64,000 nucleotides of DNA from NCBI RefSeq assembly GCF_000428945.1, contig NZ_AUAX01000005.1:124001-188000 (forward strand), in the 5' to 3' direction. Positions 51,097 through 59,200 of this stretch are shown here, in pieces (the stretch's first letter is position 1; every line of letters begins with the position of its first letter). Under the pieces are notes generated by a model that saw only the letters and a list, made by a program, of their open reading frames with translations, made no database searches and had not been told where the DNA came from. This DNA is from Hamadaea tsunoensis DSM 44101. Its GTDB lineage: Bacteria; Actinomycetota; Actinomycetes; Mycobacteriales; Micromonosporaceae. A program made the translations under genes and the position numbers.

Positions 51097-51933
51097 ATGG
51101 CTGGGCCATTTGACGACGAGCCGGAAGGCCCGGATGACGAACCGGGCCGTCGTGACCACGACACCGAGCCGATCCCGCGTACGCGTGGGGAATCGGCTCG
51201 GGCGTCCGATGACGACACCGCCTTCATCGGCCGGGCCCACGTGGGCGCGGCCGCGGCGGGCGGCGGTTCGACCGGCTCCGGGTCCAGCGGTGGTGGCTAC
51301 GTCCCGCCCGACGAATTCATCTCGGCCGACGAGCTCGCGGGGCTGAGCAACGCCACCGCGAACTCGGCCGGGCCGCGGCGCGTACTGCCGCTGGAGGACG
51401 AGCCGAGTTCGCTGGTCGCGCGCTACCTGTTCCCGACGGAGCGGTATCGCGGGGAATGGCGCAAACACTGGATCCACCTGACCAACCAGGTTCTGGTGGG
51501 TGCGGTCGCCACCCTCGCGCTCGGCTACCTGACCGGGTTCCTGGCGCACCAGAACCTCGGCAGCCTCAGCGTCGTCGCGGTGGTCATCTACGCGCTGGTC
51601 ATGGGCTGGGTCGCCTGGAGCGTGGCGGACTGGTACTACGACCGCTTCATCCTGACCAACAAGCGGGTCATGGTCGTGCGCGGACTCATCACGCGGAATG
51701 TCGCAATGATGCCACTGCTGCGCGTCACCGACATGAAGTACGAGCAGTCCCCGCTCGGCCGCATGCTCAACTACGGCACGTTCGTGCTCGAGTCGGCCGG
51801 CCAGGATCAGGCGTTGCGCGAGGTCAAGCACCTGCCGAACCCGAACGAGCTGTACCTGCGGGTGGTCGAGGAGATGTACGAGCCGGCGGCGGTCGAGGCG
51901 CGGCTGGGCCGGGACGCCGAGGACGAAGCGTAG
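51097..51933 (+). CDS. Bacterial PH-domain membrane protein
   Basis: Of 278 residues, about 1-95 are acidic and Gly/Ser-rich and likely disordered. Two membrane segments (about 127-170) follow KHWIHLTNQVLVG. A bacterial PH-like domain then contains YDRFILTNKRVMVVRGLITRNVAMMPLLRVTDMKYEQS, as in YdbT/YdbS-type proteins. Function is unknown; PH-like domains of this class bind proteins or membranes. It lies downstream of the 52-residue protein. Confidence 0.85.
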   Translation: MAGPFDDEPEGPDDEPGRRDHDTEPIPRTRGESARASDDDTAFIGRAHVGAAAAGGGSTGSGSSGGGYVPPDEFISADELAGLSNATANSAGPRRVLPLEDEPSSLVARYLFPTERYRGEWRKHWIHLTNQVLVGAVATLALGYLTGFLAHQNLGSLSVVAVVIYALVMGWVAWSVADWYYDRFILTNKRVMVVRGLITRNVAMMPLLRVTDMKYEQSPLGRMLNYGTFVLESAGQDQALREVKHLPNPNELYLRVVEEMYEPAAVEARLGRDAEDEA

Positions 51934-52035
51934 TCCCGTCGTTACTCCACCGGTAAACATCCATTCGGACTCTGGATACGCGGCCACGTATGTGACAGCC
52001 TGTCTTCCACAATGCGGGGAGGCGGGTGACGTCAG

Positions 52036-52731
52036 TTGGCCGGTCGGTCGGGAATGGAGGACGAGTTCCGCGAGTTCGTCGCGGCTCGCTCCGGCGCCCT
52101 CCTGCGTAGCGCGTACCTGCTGGCGGGCGACTGGGCCACGGCCGAGGACCTCCTGCAGACGGCGTTGACCAAGACCTACCTGGCCTGGAAGCGGCTGGGC
52201 GAGATCGAGGCCGTCGAGCCGTACGCCCGCCGCGTGCTGGTCAACACGGCGACCTCGTGGTGGCGTCGGCGCTGGCACGGCGAACGGCCGACCGAGTTCC
52301 TGCCCGAGCGGGCGATCAGCGACGCCACCGAGGAGCAGCTCGACCGAGATCTTCTCTGGAAACATGTCAAAGCTCTGCCGGCACGACAACGCGCCGTGCT
52401 CGTTCTGCGTTTCTACGAGGACATGTCAGAGGCACAGACCGCCGAACTGCTCAACATCTCGCCGGGGACCGTCAAGAGCCAGACCTCCCGGGCGCTCGGC
52501 ACGCTGCGGCAACGGCTCACGGCTGAGGGTGTCCAGGTCCCGGGGATCACCGGACCGGCGGCGCCCGCCGAGACTTCCGCGCGCCCGGCCAAGCCCCGGG
52601 TGGCGACCCCGCGCCCGCGTCCGGCCGACGCCGTGGTGCCCGAACCGGTCCGCGCGGACAAGTTCGAGGAGAATCCGGTCGGCCGCAAGCCCCGGCCGCG
52701 GATCGCAGTCCCCGCACGGGACGGGCGATGA
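52036..52731 (+). CDS. SigE-type ECF sigma factor
   Basis: Of 231 residues, region 2 (FREFVAARSGALLRSAYLLAGDWATAEDLLQTALTKTYLAW) and region 4 (LPARQRAVLVLRFYEDMSEAQTAELLNISPGTVKSQTSRALGTLR) are complete. A basic Pro-rich tail of about 60 residues follows. Start TTG 52036 lies 9 nt after GGGAGGCGGG; ATG 52054 is the alternative. Its stop overlaps the next gene (ATGA). The downstream membrane protein is probably its regulator or a coupled output. Confidence 0.88.
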   Translation: MAGRSGMEDEFREFVAARSGALLRSAYLLAGDWATAEDLLQTALTKTYLAWKRLGEIEAVEPYARRVLVNTATSWWRRRWHGERPTEFLPERAISDATEEQLDRDLLWKHVKALPARQRAVLVLRFYEDMSEAQTAELLNISPGTVKSQTSRALGTLRQRLTAEGVQVPGITGPAAPAETSARPAKPRVATPRPRPADAVVPEPVRADKFEENPVGRKPRPRIAVPARDGR

Positions 52732-53948
52732 CCGCCGTGCGTCCCGCGGAGCGCCTTCCCGGACAGGCCACCACCGAGGCCGACGCGGCCGCGGCGCTGC
52801 GCGGCCTGTTCGACCGGCAGGCCGACGCGATCCCGCTCGCCGAGGACATCGCGGGCATCGCGGTGGGCCGGGCGCAGCGCATCCGCAGCCGCCGCCTGAC
52901 CACCAGCGGAATCGCGGCCACCCTGGTCTTCGTGCTCGTCCTGACCGCCGCGGTCAGCCTGCGGGCCTGGTCGACCGGTGAGGACCGCGACAGCCCGCTG
53001 CACGGCCTCGGCATGGCCGGCGACCCGCAGGTCGCCTTCGACCTCGAACCGTCGGAGTTCACCGCGCCCGTCCAGCCGGTCGGCATGCTCGTGGACGTAC
53101 GCGTGGGCGACCGGCTCTGGGACGCCACCGAAGGAAAGTGGCGCACCCTGGTCGTCGACGGCGCCGACCTGACCGTGGTGCGTACGCGGCTGGGCTGGCT
53201 GGCCGGCGACGAGAGCGGGCTCTGGCTGATGCGTACGCAGGGGACGGCGGTCCAGCTCCTGCCGGGTGGTGAGCGCTGGACGGTCAACGCCGACGGTACG
53301 CAGATCGCCGCGGTCGCCGGCACCACGCTGCGGCTGGCCAAGCTGACCGTCACCGGGCTGCAGGACATCGCGAGCAGCACGGTCGTCGCCGGTGACATCC
53401 CGGTCGGGTTCGTGTCGACGTCGGTGCTGCTGGCCACGGCCGACCGGGGCCGGTACGCGATCTGGCGGCAGAACGGCGGTTATCGCAGCACCACCGGTTA
53501 CGTGCAGCTGTTCGGCAGTCCCCGGTTCGACACGTTCGGCGTGGTCAGCTCCGGCGGCACCACCTGCCTCGTCCAGGCCGCCGCCGCGACGGGCCAGATC
53601 AAACTCCAGGCGTACGCCGGCTGCCACGAACTGCTCGGCAGCGGTGTCGAGCGGGCGGCGGTCTCCCCGGACGGGCGGTACCTCGCGAGCCCGTTCCCCG
53701 GTGGAATGTGGATCATCGACCTCGACCGGTCGGTGGCGTCCGCCGGCAAGGATCACAAGGCCGGCCCGACCTGGGTGGCCAGCTGCTCCGCCGACGGCAC
53801 CGCCACACCGGTGTGGATCTCCACCGACACCGTCGTGGTCGGGGCCAACAACGGCTACGTCGCGTGCGGTGTGGACGGTGGCCAGCGGCCGATCGCGCTG
53901 CCGTCCGGCGTACCCGGCGGGGCCGAACTGGTGCCTATCAGGCGATGA
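52728..53948 (+). CDS. Membrane-anchored partner of the ECF sigma factor
   Basis: Of 406 residues, a cytoplasmic N-terminus of about 65 residues (LRGLFDRQADAIPLAEDI) precedes one membrane helix (about 66-85). An extracytoplasmic domain with repeated WD/YVTN-like short strands follows (GLWLMRTQGTAVQLLPGGERWTVNADGTQIAAV, AAVSPDGRYLASPFPGGMWIID), suggesting a beta-propeller. No ZAS anti-sigma motif (HxxxCxxC) is present. The ATGA overlap with the sigma gene implies coupled synthesis. An anti-sigma role is inferred from context only. Confidence 0.7.
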   Translation: MTAVRPAERLPGQATTEADAAAALRGLFDRQADAIPLAEDIAGIAVGRAQRIRSRRLTTSGIAATLVFVLVLTAAVSLRAWSTGEDRDSPLHGLGMAGDPQVAFDLEPSEFTAPVQPVGMLVDVRVGDRLWDATEGKWRTLVVDGADLTVVRTRLGWLAGDESGLWLMRTQGTAVQLLPGGERWTVNADGTQIAAVAGTTLRLAKLTVTGLQDIASSTVVAGDIPVGFVSTSVLLATADRGRYAIWRQNGGYRSTTGYVQLFGSPRFDTFGVVSSGGTTCLVQAAAATGQIKLQAYAGCHELLGSGVERAAVSPDGRYLASPFPGGMWIIDLDRSVASAGKDHKAGPTWVASCSADGTATPVWISTDTVVVGANNGYVACGVDGGQRPIALPSGVPGGAELVPIRR

Positions 53949-53998
53949 CCGGCCGCGCCGGTCGGGTAGCGGCGGTTTGAGGCGCGTCACGCCCTATC

Positions 53999-54628
53999 GT
54001 GGCGGATGTGAATGCGCAGCTCTTCGGCGAGATGTTCGTGACCCTGCTGGTCATCACCGATCCGCCCGGCATGGTGCCGATCTTCCTGGCCCTGACCGGC
54101 TCGCTGCCCGCCCGGGAGCGGTACAAGGCGGCCTGGCAGGCGGTCGCCCTGGCGCTGGGTGTGATCGTCGTCTTCGCGGTCGCGGGCCAGAAGATCCTGG
54201 ACTACCTCCAGATCGATCTGCCCGCCCTGCAGGCGGCCGGCGGTCTGCTGCTCATCCTGGTCGCCCTGGAGCTGCTCACCGGCAAGGCCGACGATCCGCA
54301 GCAGCAGTCGACCTCCAACATCGCCCTGGTCCCCCTCGGTACGCCGCTGCTGGCCGGGCCGGGTGCGATCGTGGCGACGATGCTGGAGGTCCGCAAGGCG
54401 AACGACTTCGCCGACTATTCGGCGGTGGCCCTCGCGATCGTGGCCGTGATGATCGCGGTCTGGCTGGTCCTGCGCTTCTCCGGCACGCTGGTACGCATAC
54501 TGCGCCCGGGCGGGATCGAGGTGCTGACCCGGATCGCCGGTCTGCTGCTGGCGGCCATCGCGGTGCAGCTGATGGCCGGCGCGATCGGACAGTTCGTGGA
54601 CGCGTACCGGGCCTCGCGGGGGGCCTGA
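53999..54628 (+). CDS. MarC-family membrane protein
   Basis: The 209-residue protein has six hydrophobic segments. MarC-family blocks are VTDPPGMVPIFLALTG-like (here ITDPPGMVPIFLALTG) near residue 20 and PLGTPLLAGPGAIVATM near 110. The role of the family is unsettled; the original link to multiple antibiotic resistance was not upheld. TATCGT at 53995-54000 would fit a leaderless start at GTG 54008 rather than GTG 53999. Confidence 0.85.
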   Translation: MADVNAQLFGEMFVTLLVITDPPGMVPIFLALTGSLPARERYKAAWQAVALALGVIVVFAVAGQKILDYLQIDLPALQAAGGLLLILVALELLTGKADDPQQQSTSNIALVPLGTPLLAGPGAIVATMLEVRKANDFADYSAVALAIVAVMIAVWLVLRFSGTLVRILRPGGIEVLTRIAGLLLAAIAVQLMAGAIGQFVDAYRASRGA

Positions 54629-54666
54629 AGAGGCGGATGTCGTACCCGTCTGGGAGGATTCGCCCT

Positions 54667-55560
54667 ATGCCCACCGGCCGCATCCCGGGACAGTCCGGCC
54701 CCTCCGAGCAACTCGGGCTGGACTTCGGTGACCTCCCCGACCGCCTCCTCGTCTGTACGCCGAGCAAGCTGTCCTCGTTCGCGGACTGCCCGCGGCGCTT
54801 CCGGTACGGCTACGTCGACCGGCCGGCGCCGCCGAAGGGGCCGCCCTGGGCGCACAACTCCCTCGGCGCGAGCGTGCACACCGCTCTGAAGAACTGGTGG
54901 GCCCTGCCGGTCGCGAAGCGTACCGCCGACCCGCTGGCGACTCTGCTGCGCGCGACCTGGGTCCGTGAGGGCTACCGCGACGAGGAGCAGGAACGCGAGG
55001 TCTTCGCCCGGGCGCTGGCCTGGCTGGAGGCGTACATCGCGACGCTCGATCCCGAGGACGAACCGGTCGGCGTCGAGCGGACGGTCGCCACCAAGACGTC
55101 GGTGCTGGCATTGTCCGGCCGGGCCGACCGGATCGACCGGCGCGGCGACGAGCTGGTGATCGTCGACTACAAGACCGGCCGGGGCGAGCTCACCTCGGAC
55201 GACGCGCGGGGCTCGCTGGCCCTCGCGCTCTACGCGTTCGCCGCCGCGCGGCAGTTCCGCCGCCCGTGCCACCGGGTCGAACTGCATCACCTGCCGACCG
55301 AGACGGTGGCGGCGCACGAGCACACCGACGAGTCGATCGCCCGCCACGTCGGCCGGGCCGAGGCGACCGCCCGCGACATCATCGCCGCCGAGAAGTCCGT
55401 CGCCGCCGGGGCCGACCCGGACGAGGCGTACCCGATGCAGCCGGGTGCCCTGTGCTCGTGGTGCGACTACCGCAAGGTCTGTCCTGCCGGTGCGCAGGCC
55501 GCCGTGCGTGAGCCGTGGACGGCGGTCGTCCCGCGCGAACCGGCGGTCGAGCTGGACTGA
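54667..55560 (+). CDS. RecB-family PD-(D/E)XK nuclease
   Basis: Of 297 residues, C41 in SFADCPRRFRYGY and the C-terminal cluster GALCSWCDYRKVCPAG give four Cys in the AddB/Cas4-type iron-sulfur arrangement. The nuclease core has GRADRIDRRGDELVIVDYKTG with the catalytic Asp and Asp-x-Lys. No helicase domain is present, and neither Cas genes nor AddA are nearby, so it is a stand-alone member common in Actinobacteria. The ATG follows GGGAGG. Confidence 0.85.
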   Translation: MPTGRIPGQSGPSEQLGLDFGDLPDRLLVCTPSKLSSFADCPRRFRYGYVDRPAPPKGPPWAHNSLGASVHTALKNWWALPVAKRTADPLATLLRATWVREGYRDEEQEREVFARALAWLEAYIATLDPEDEPVGVERTVATKTSVLALSGRADRIDRRGDELVIVDYKTGRGELTSDDARGSLALALYAFAAARQFRRPCHRVELHHLPTETVAAHEHTDESIARHVGRAEATARDIIAAEKSVAAGADPDEAYPMQPGALCSWCDYRKVCPAGAQAAVREPWTAVVPREPAVELD

Positions 55561-55587
55561 GCCGGGTGCCGACCGGAAGCGGCCGGG

Positions 55588-56013
55588 TCAGGCGTCCGCG
55601 CCGCGCAGCGACTGGCAGGCCGGGCACAGTCCCCAGAAGGTGACCTCGGCCTCGTCGACCTCGAAACCGTGCGCGGTGTTCGGGTCGAGGCAGGGGGCGC
55701 TGCCCACGGTGCAGTCGACGTCGGCGACCTCGCCGCAGCCGCGGCACACGACGTGGTGGTGGTTGTCGCCGGTACGAGCCTCGTACAGCGCGGGGGAGCC
55801 GGCCGGTTCGATCCGCCGGGCCAGGCCGGCCCGGGACAGGGCGCCCAGCACGTCGTAGACCGCCTGGGTGGACACCGAGTCGAGCCGGTCGCGGACCAGC
55901 CGCGTGACCTCGTCGACCTCGAAGTGACCGCCGCCGGTGAGCACGTCGAGGACGGCGAGCCGGGGGCGCGTGACCCGCAGCCCGACCGAACGCAGCCGCT
56001 CTTCACCGGACAC
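55588..56013 (-). CDS. Fur-family transcriptional regulator
   Basis: The 141-residue protein starts at GTG 56013. The winged helix is RVTRPRLAVLDVLTGGGHFEVDEVTRLVRDRL to STQAVYDVLGALSRAGLARR. The metal domain has HHHVVCRGCGEV (C90, C93) and a second pair C130, C133, the structural zinc site. It resembles the peroxide-sensing FurA/CatR branch, but no catalase gene is adjacent. A palindrome TTGGAATCGTCCAA just upstream may be its own operator. Confidence 0.85.
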   Translation of the reverse strand: MSGEERLRSVGLRVTRPRLAVLDVLTGGGHFEVDEVTRLVRDRLDSVSTQAVYDVLGALSRAGLARRIEPAGSPALYEARTGDNHHHVVCRGCGEVADVDCTVGSAPCLDPNTAHGFEVDEAEVTFWGLCPACQSLRGADA

Positions 56014-56034
56014 ACAGCCATCAAAGCACGATCT

Positions 56035-56048
56035 TTGGAATCGTCCAA
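56035..56048. promoter_or_regulatory. Palindrome upstream of the Fur-family gene
   Basis: TTGGA-ATCG-TCCAA, perfect 5-bp arms, 22 nt upstream of the GTG. It is a candidate autoregulatory site. Confidence 0.5.
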
Positions 56049-56300
56049 GAAAAGAGCCTGATCTCACCGGCCGCGAACTGCGCGTCCGGCTGCTGTTTCA
56101 TTGACGAACGTCGCCTTCGTCGGGTTCGCCGAGCGTCCTGATGATCGTTTCTGACCGAACGGCGGAGGGGCTTCCGGCCGAAAGTCGAGAACCCCAGGAA
56201 CAGCCGTTCGTACGCCGCGCCCGCAGGTGGCCGCCCCTTACGCTGACCCGCAAGCCGCTGACCGGCGACCCGGGGAACGACCAGCCACGGAGGCCCACTC

Positions 56301-56810
56301 GTGTTCGACTACATCCTGGGCATCCCCGCCCACCCCCTCATCATCCACTTCGCGATCGTGTTCATCGTGCTGCTCGTCGGCGGGTCGGCCGTGTACGCGC
56401 TGGTCCCGCCGTTGCGCAGGCGTATCGGCTGGGCGGTGGCGCTGCTGGCCGTCGCGGGCCCGCTGGGGGCGTTCGCGGCCACGCAGTCGGGGAACGCGCT
56501 GCGCAAGATGCTGGTCGCGCAGAACTATCCGCCGCAGATCATGAGCCAGGTCGACACCCACCTGCACTACGGCGACAACACCGAGTACTTCTCGATCGGG
56601 CTGGGGGTGGCGGCGCTGCTGCTGGTCCTGGTCTCGACGGCGATCGGCCGGCGGCCCTCGGCGGAGGGCTCGTCGCGCAAGGGCTCGCTGATCGCGACGA
56701 TCGGGCTCGCCCTCGTCGTCCTGGTGCTGGCCGGGTTCACCGGTTACTACGTGTTCAAGACCGGTGACACGGGCGCCCACATCGTGTGGGGATCGTTCAA
56801 GCAACCCTGA
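56301..56810 (+). CDS. DUF2231 membrane protein
   Basis: The 169-residue protein has four hydrophobic segments and the family features GIPAHPLIIHFAIVFIVLLVGG and DTHLHYGDNTEYFSIG. His residues in the membrane segments suggest metal or haem contact, but the role is unknown. Start GTG 56301 follows ACGGAGG. The stop lies in a 12-bp tandem repeat and only 38 nt before the CapA-like gene. Confidence 0.85.
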   Translation: MFDYILGIPAHPLIIHFAIVFIVLLVGGSAVYALVPPLRRRIGWAVALLAVAGPLGAFAATQSGNALRKMLVAQNYPPQIMSQVDTHLHYGDNTEYFSIGLGVAALLLVLVSTAIGRRPSAEGSSRKGSLIATIGLALVVLVLAGFTGYYVFKTGDTGAHIVWGSFKQP

Positions 56811-56838
56811 CGGCAACTCTGACGGCAACCCTGATCGG
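56802..56838 (+). repeat. 12-bp tandem repeat across a gene boundary
   Basis: Three units (CAACCCTGACGG, CAACTCTGACGG, CAACCCTGATCGG) begin inside the last codons of the DUF2231 gene and end at the ribosome binding site of the next gene. Confidence 0.85.
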
Positions 56839-56848
56839 GAGGATCTCT

Positions 56849-57979
56849 GTGGTACACGGGAGTGTGCGCAGAATCCTCCCGATCGTCCTGTGCGTGGCCC
56901 TCACCGCCTGCACGCCGACCGCGTCCCCCGTCGCGGACGGCTCCCCGACCGGCTCCGCGAGCGGCACTCCCGCCGCGGTGGCGGGGCAGAGCCCGGCGGC
57001 CGCGGCCCCGAAGACGATCACACTCGTGGCAGCGGGCGACGTGCTCGCCCACCCCGAGATCTGGCAGCAGGCCACGCGCGACGGCGGGTACGCGCCGATG
57101 TTCGCCGGCGTACGCCCGGTCGTGTCCGGGGCCGACCTCGCGCTCTGCCATCTCGAAACGCCCCTGGCCCCGGCGGGCGGGCCGTTCAAGGGGTTCCCCC
57201 GGTTCAGCGTCCCGCCGCAGATCCTCGACGGCGTCAAGGACACCGGTTTCGACGGGTGCTCGACGGTCTCCAACCACACGCTCGACCAGGGCGAGGCCGG
57301 CATCGACCGGACGATCGCCGCGATGGACGCCGAGGGCCTCGGCCACGCCGGGATCGCCGCCCGGCCGCAGGACGCCGGCAAGCCGTGGATCTACACCGTC
57401 CGCGGAGTGAAGATCGCGCATCTCGCGTACGCGTTCGGCTTCAACGGGCTCACGCCGCCGGCCGGCCGGGAATGGCTGGCGAGCAGGATCGACCCGGCGA
57501 AGATCAAAGCTGCCGCGCACGCCGCCCGGCTGGCCGGTGCGCAGATCGTCATCGTGAGCCTGCACTGGGGCACCGAGTACCGGCACGATCCGGACTCGAA
57601 TCAGCTGGCCTGGGCGAACGCGCTCGCGGGCTCGCCCGACATCGACCTCGTCCTCGGCCACCACGCCCACGTGGTGCAGCCGATCCGCCGGATCAAGGGC
57701 ACGTGGTTCGTCTTCGGCATGGGCAACGAACTCGCCCGGCACGCCGATCCGCAGGACGCCAACCGGGAGGGGCTGATGGTCCGGGTGACGTTCGCGTACG
57801 CGGGCCGGTGGTCGGTCCGGAAGATCGATCCGTTGCCGACCTGGGTCGACCTCGCGCCGTCGATCCGTCTCGTGGACCTGACCGCGGCGCTGGCCGATCC
57901 CGCTCTCGATCCCGCCCGGCGGGCCACCTACCAGGCCGCGTACGACCGGGTGATGAAGTACGCGGCGCTTGCTTCGTAG
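56849..57979 (+). CDS. CapA-family lipoprotein
   Basis: The 376-residue protein starts at GTG 56849, 6 nt after GGGAGG. The signal RRILPIVLCVALTAC ends in a lipobox with C21, so it is probably a lipoprotein. A Ser/Thr/Ala-rich linker precedes the calcineurin-like PGA_cap domain (VAAGDVLAHPE, CHLETPLAPAGGPFKGFPRF, STVSNHTLDQG, VSLHWGTEY, LVLGHHAHVVQP) with the usual metal-binding Asp, Asn and His. Family members act on polyglutamate capsules in Bacillus; here the substrate is unknown. Confidence 0.88.
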   Translation: MVHGSVRRILPIVLCVALTACTPTASPVADGSPTGSASGTPAAVAGQSPAAAAPKTITLVAAGDVLAHPEIWQQATRDGGYAPMFAGVRPVVSGADLALCHLETPLAPAGGPFKGFPRFSVPPQILDGVKDTGFDGCSTVSNHTLDQGEAGIDRTIAAMDAEGLGHAGIAARPQDAGKPWIYTVRGVKIAHLAYAFGFNGLTPPAGREWLASRIDPAKIKAAAHAARLAGAQIVIVSLHWGTEYRHDPDSNQLAWANALAGSPDIDLVLGHHAHVVQPIRRIKGTWFVFGMGNELARHADPQDANREGLMVRVTFAYAGRWSVRKIDPLPTWVDLAPSIRLVDLTAALADPALDPARRATYQAAYDRVMKYAALAS

Positions 57980-57988
57980 ACCGCCGGC

Positions 57989-58192
57989 TCAGCGGGCCAG
58001 CGTGACGATCAGCAGGGCGGCCACCGCGATCGCCCCGACGAGCAGCGTGAACCGGCGGGCGCGGCGCTCGTCCGCGTCCAGGGCGGCGGCGTCCTGCTCG
58101 GGCAGCCGGCGCGGCGGGTCGACCACCTCGACCAGTTCCGGATGGAAGTCCTGGGGCGGTACCGCAATGGGCGGACCCGGGTACTCAGACAC
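57989..58192 (-). CDS. Small C-tail membrane protein
   Basis: The 67-residue protein is MSEYPGPPIAVPPQDFHPEL with one C-terminal membrane helix FTLLVGAIAVAALLIVTL. GTG start with AGGAGG 7 nt upstream. It is divergent from the acidic protein at 58218. The function is unknown. Confidence 0.65.
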   Translation of the reverse strand: MSEYPGPPIAVPPQDFHPELVEVVDPPRRLPEQDAAALDADERRARRFTLLVGAIAVAALLIVTLAR

Positions 58193-58217
58193 GCGTACAC
58201 CTCCTAAGCTGGATGGC

Positions 58218-58400
58218 GTGGCCGGTGAAGATCTGACCTACGGCATCTCCAGCACCGAGGACGACCGCGTCGTCGAACTCGAGCCGGACGACGCGCCGAT
58301 CCTGCCCGACCAGACCGTCGACGACACCGACGCCGGCTGGGGCGAATCCGCCGGCTCCAACGACGACCGCCTGCTCGAAGACCGCCCGCCGCACTGGTGA
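58218..58400 (+). CDS. Small acidic conserved protein
   Basis: The 60-residue protein from GTG 58218 reads VAGEDLTYGISSTEDDRVVE and ends NDDRLLEDRPPHW. The DDRLLxxxPPHW tail recurs in small actinobacterial proteins of unknown role. TAAGCT at 58205-58210 and a 7-nt spacer indicate a leaderless start. It is convergent with mscL, with one base between stops. Confidence 0.7.
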   Translation: MAGEDLTYGISSTEDDRVVELEPDDAPILPDQTVDDTDAGWGESAGSNDDRLLEDRPPHW

Positions 58401-58401
58401 G

Positions 58402-58770
58402 TCAGCCCCTGGGCAGCCGGTCGCGGATCTCGGTGAGCAGTTTCGCCTCGTCCGAGAGCTCGTCCTCCTTGAGCGTCCCGCGCCGGCGCGCGTACGCGTT
58501 CGCCGGTACGACGACGAAGTAGTACAGGGCGAGCGCGGTCAGGACGAACGTGATCAGCGCGTTGATGAAGGCGCCGTAGTCGAACGGCACGCCGCGCACG
58601 GTGAATCGGCCGCCGGTGCCGTGCCCGCCGGTGAGGACCTGGATCAGTGGTTCCAGGAACGACTTCGTGAACTGGTTGATCACCGCGCCGAACGCGGCGC
58701 CGATGACGATGCCGACGGCCAGGTCGATGACGTTGCCGCGAAGGACGAACTCCCGAAAACCCTTGAACAC
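58402..58770 (-). CDS. mscL: Large-conductance mechanosensitive channel
   Basis: MscL opens under membrane tension to release solutes after hypo-osmotic shock. Of 122 residues, MFKGFREFVLRGNVIDLAVGIVIGAAFGAV is the N-terminal helix plus TM1. TM2 is about 70-95, and the C-terminal helix bundle ends KLLTEIRDRL. Start GTG 58770 has no ribosome binding site; GACAAT 6 nt upstream may give a leaderless mRNA. Confidence 0.95.
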   Translation of the reverse strand: MFKGFREFVLRGNVIDLAVGIVIGAAFGAVINQFTKSFLEPLIQVLTGGHGTGGRFTVRGVPFDYGAFINALITFVLTALALYYFVVVPANAYARRRGTLKEDELSDEAKLLTEIRDRLPRG

Positions 58771-58847
58771 GCCGTCATTGTCCCGCGCGTACGCGCAGAA
58801 TTAGCGTAATTCGGGCAAAAAGTCCGTATTAGCGCGACGTGCCGGCG

Positions 58848-59108
58848 TCAGGATGCCGAGGAGGAGCTGGCGGACGGGCTGGAGCTGGACGAGCCCGACG
58901 AACTCGACGAGGAGTTCGACTGCGACGGGGTCTTCCGCGAGTCGGTGCGGTAGAAGCCCGAGCCCTTGAAGACGACGCCGACGCCGGAGAACAGCTTGCG
59001 CAGCTGGCCGTCGCACTCGGGGCACTGGGTCAGCGGCGCGTCGGTGAACGACTGGACGCGCTCGAGCTGGTGACCACAGGCCGTGCACGCGTACTGGTAC
59101 GTGGGCAC
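58848..59108 (-). CDS. FmdB-family zinc ribbon protein
   Basis: The 86-residue protein starts at GTG 59108 after AGGAGGAG. The zinc ribbon has C8, C11, C29 and C32 in PTYQYACTACGHQLE and QCPECDG. The tail of about 30 residues is almost all Ser (SSSSSSGSSSSSPSASSSS). The family is named for a putative regulator of formamidase; its true role is unknown. It commonly lies beside the cyclo-ligase gene, as here. Confidence 0.85.
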   Translation of the reverse strand: MPTYQYACTACGHQLERVQSFTDAPLTQCPECDGQLRKLFSGVGVVFKGSGFYRTDSRKTPSQSNSSSSSSGSSSSSPSASSSSAS

Positions 59109-59200
59109 GATCTCCTCCTGACCGACTGCCGCCGCGGGATCGGCTGGCACTCCATAACGTCGAGTGCCAATAGTGGCACGCGAACTCCGTCCAGCTCAAC

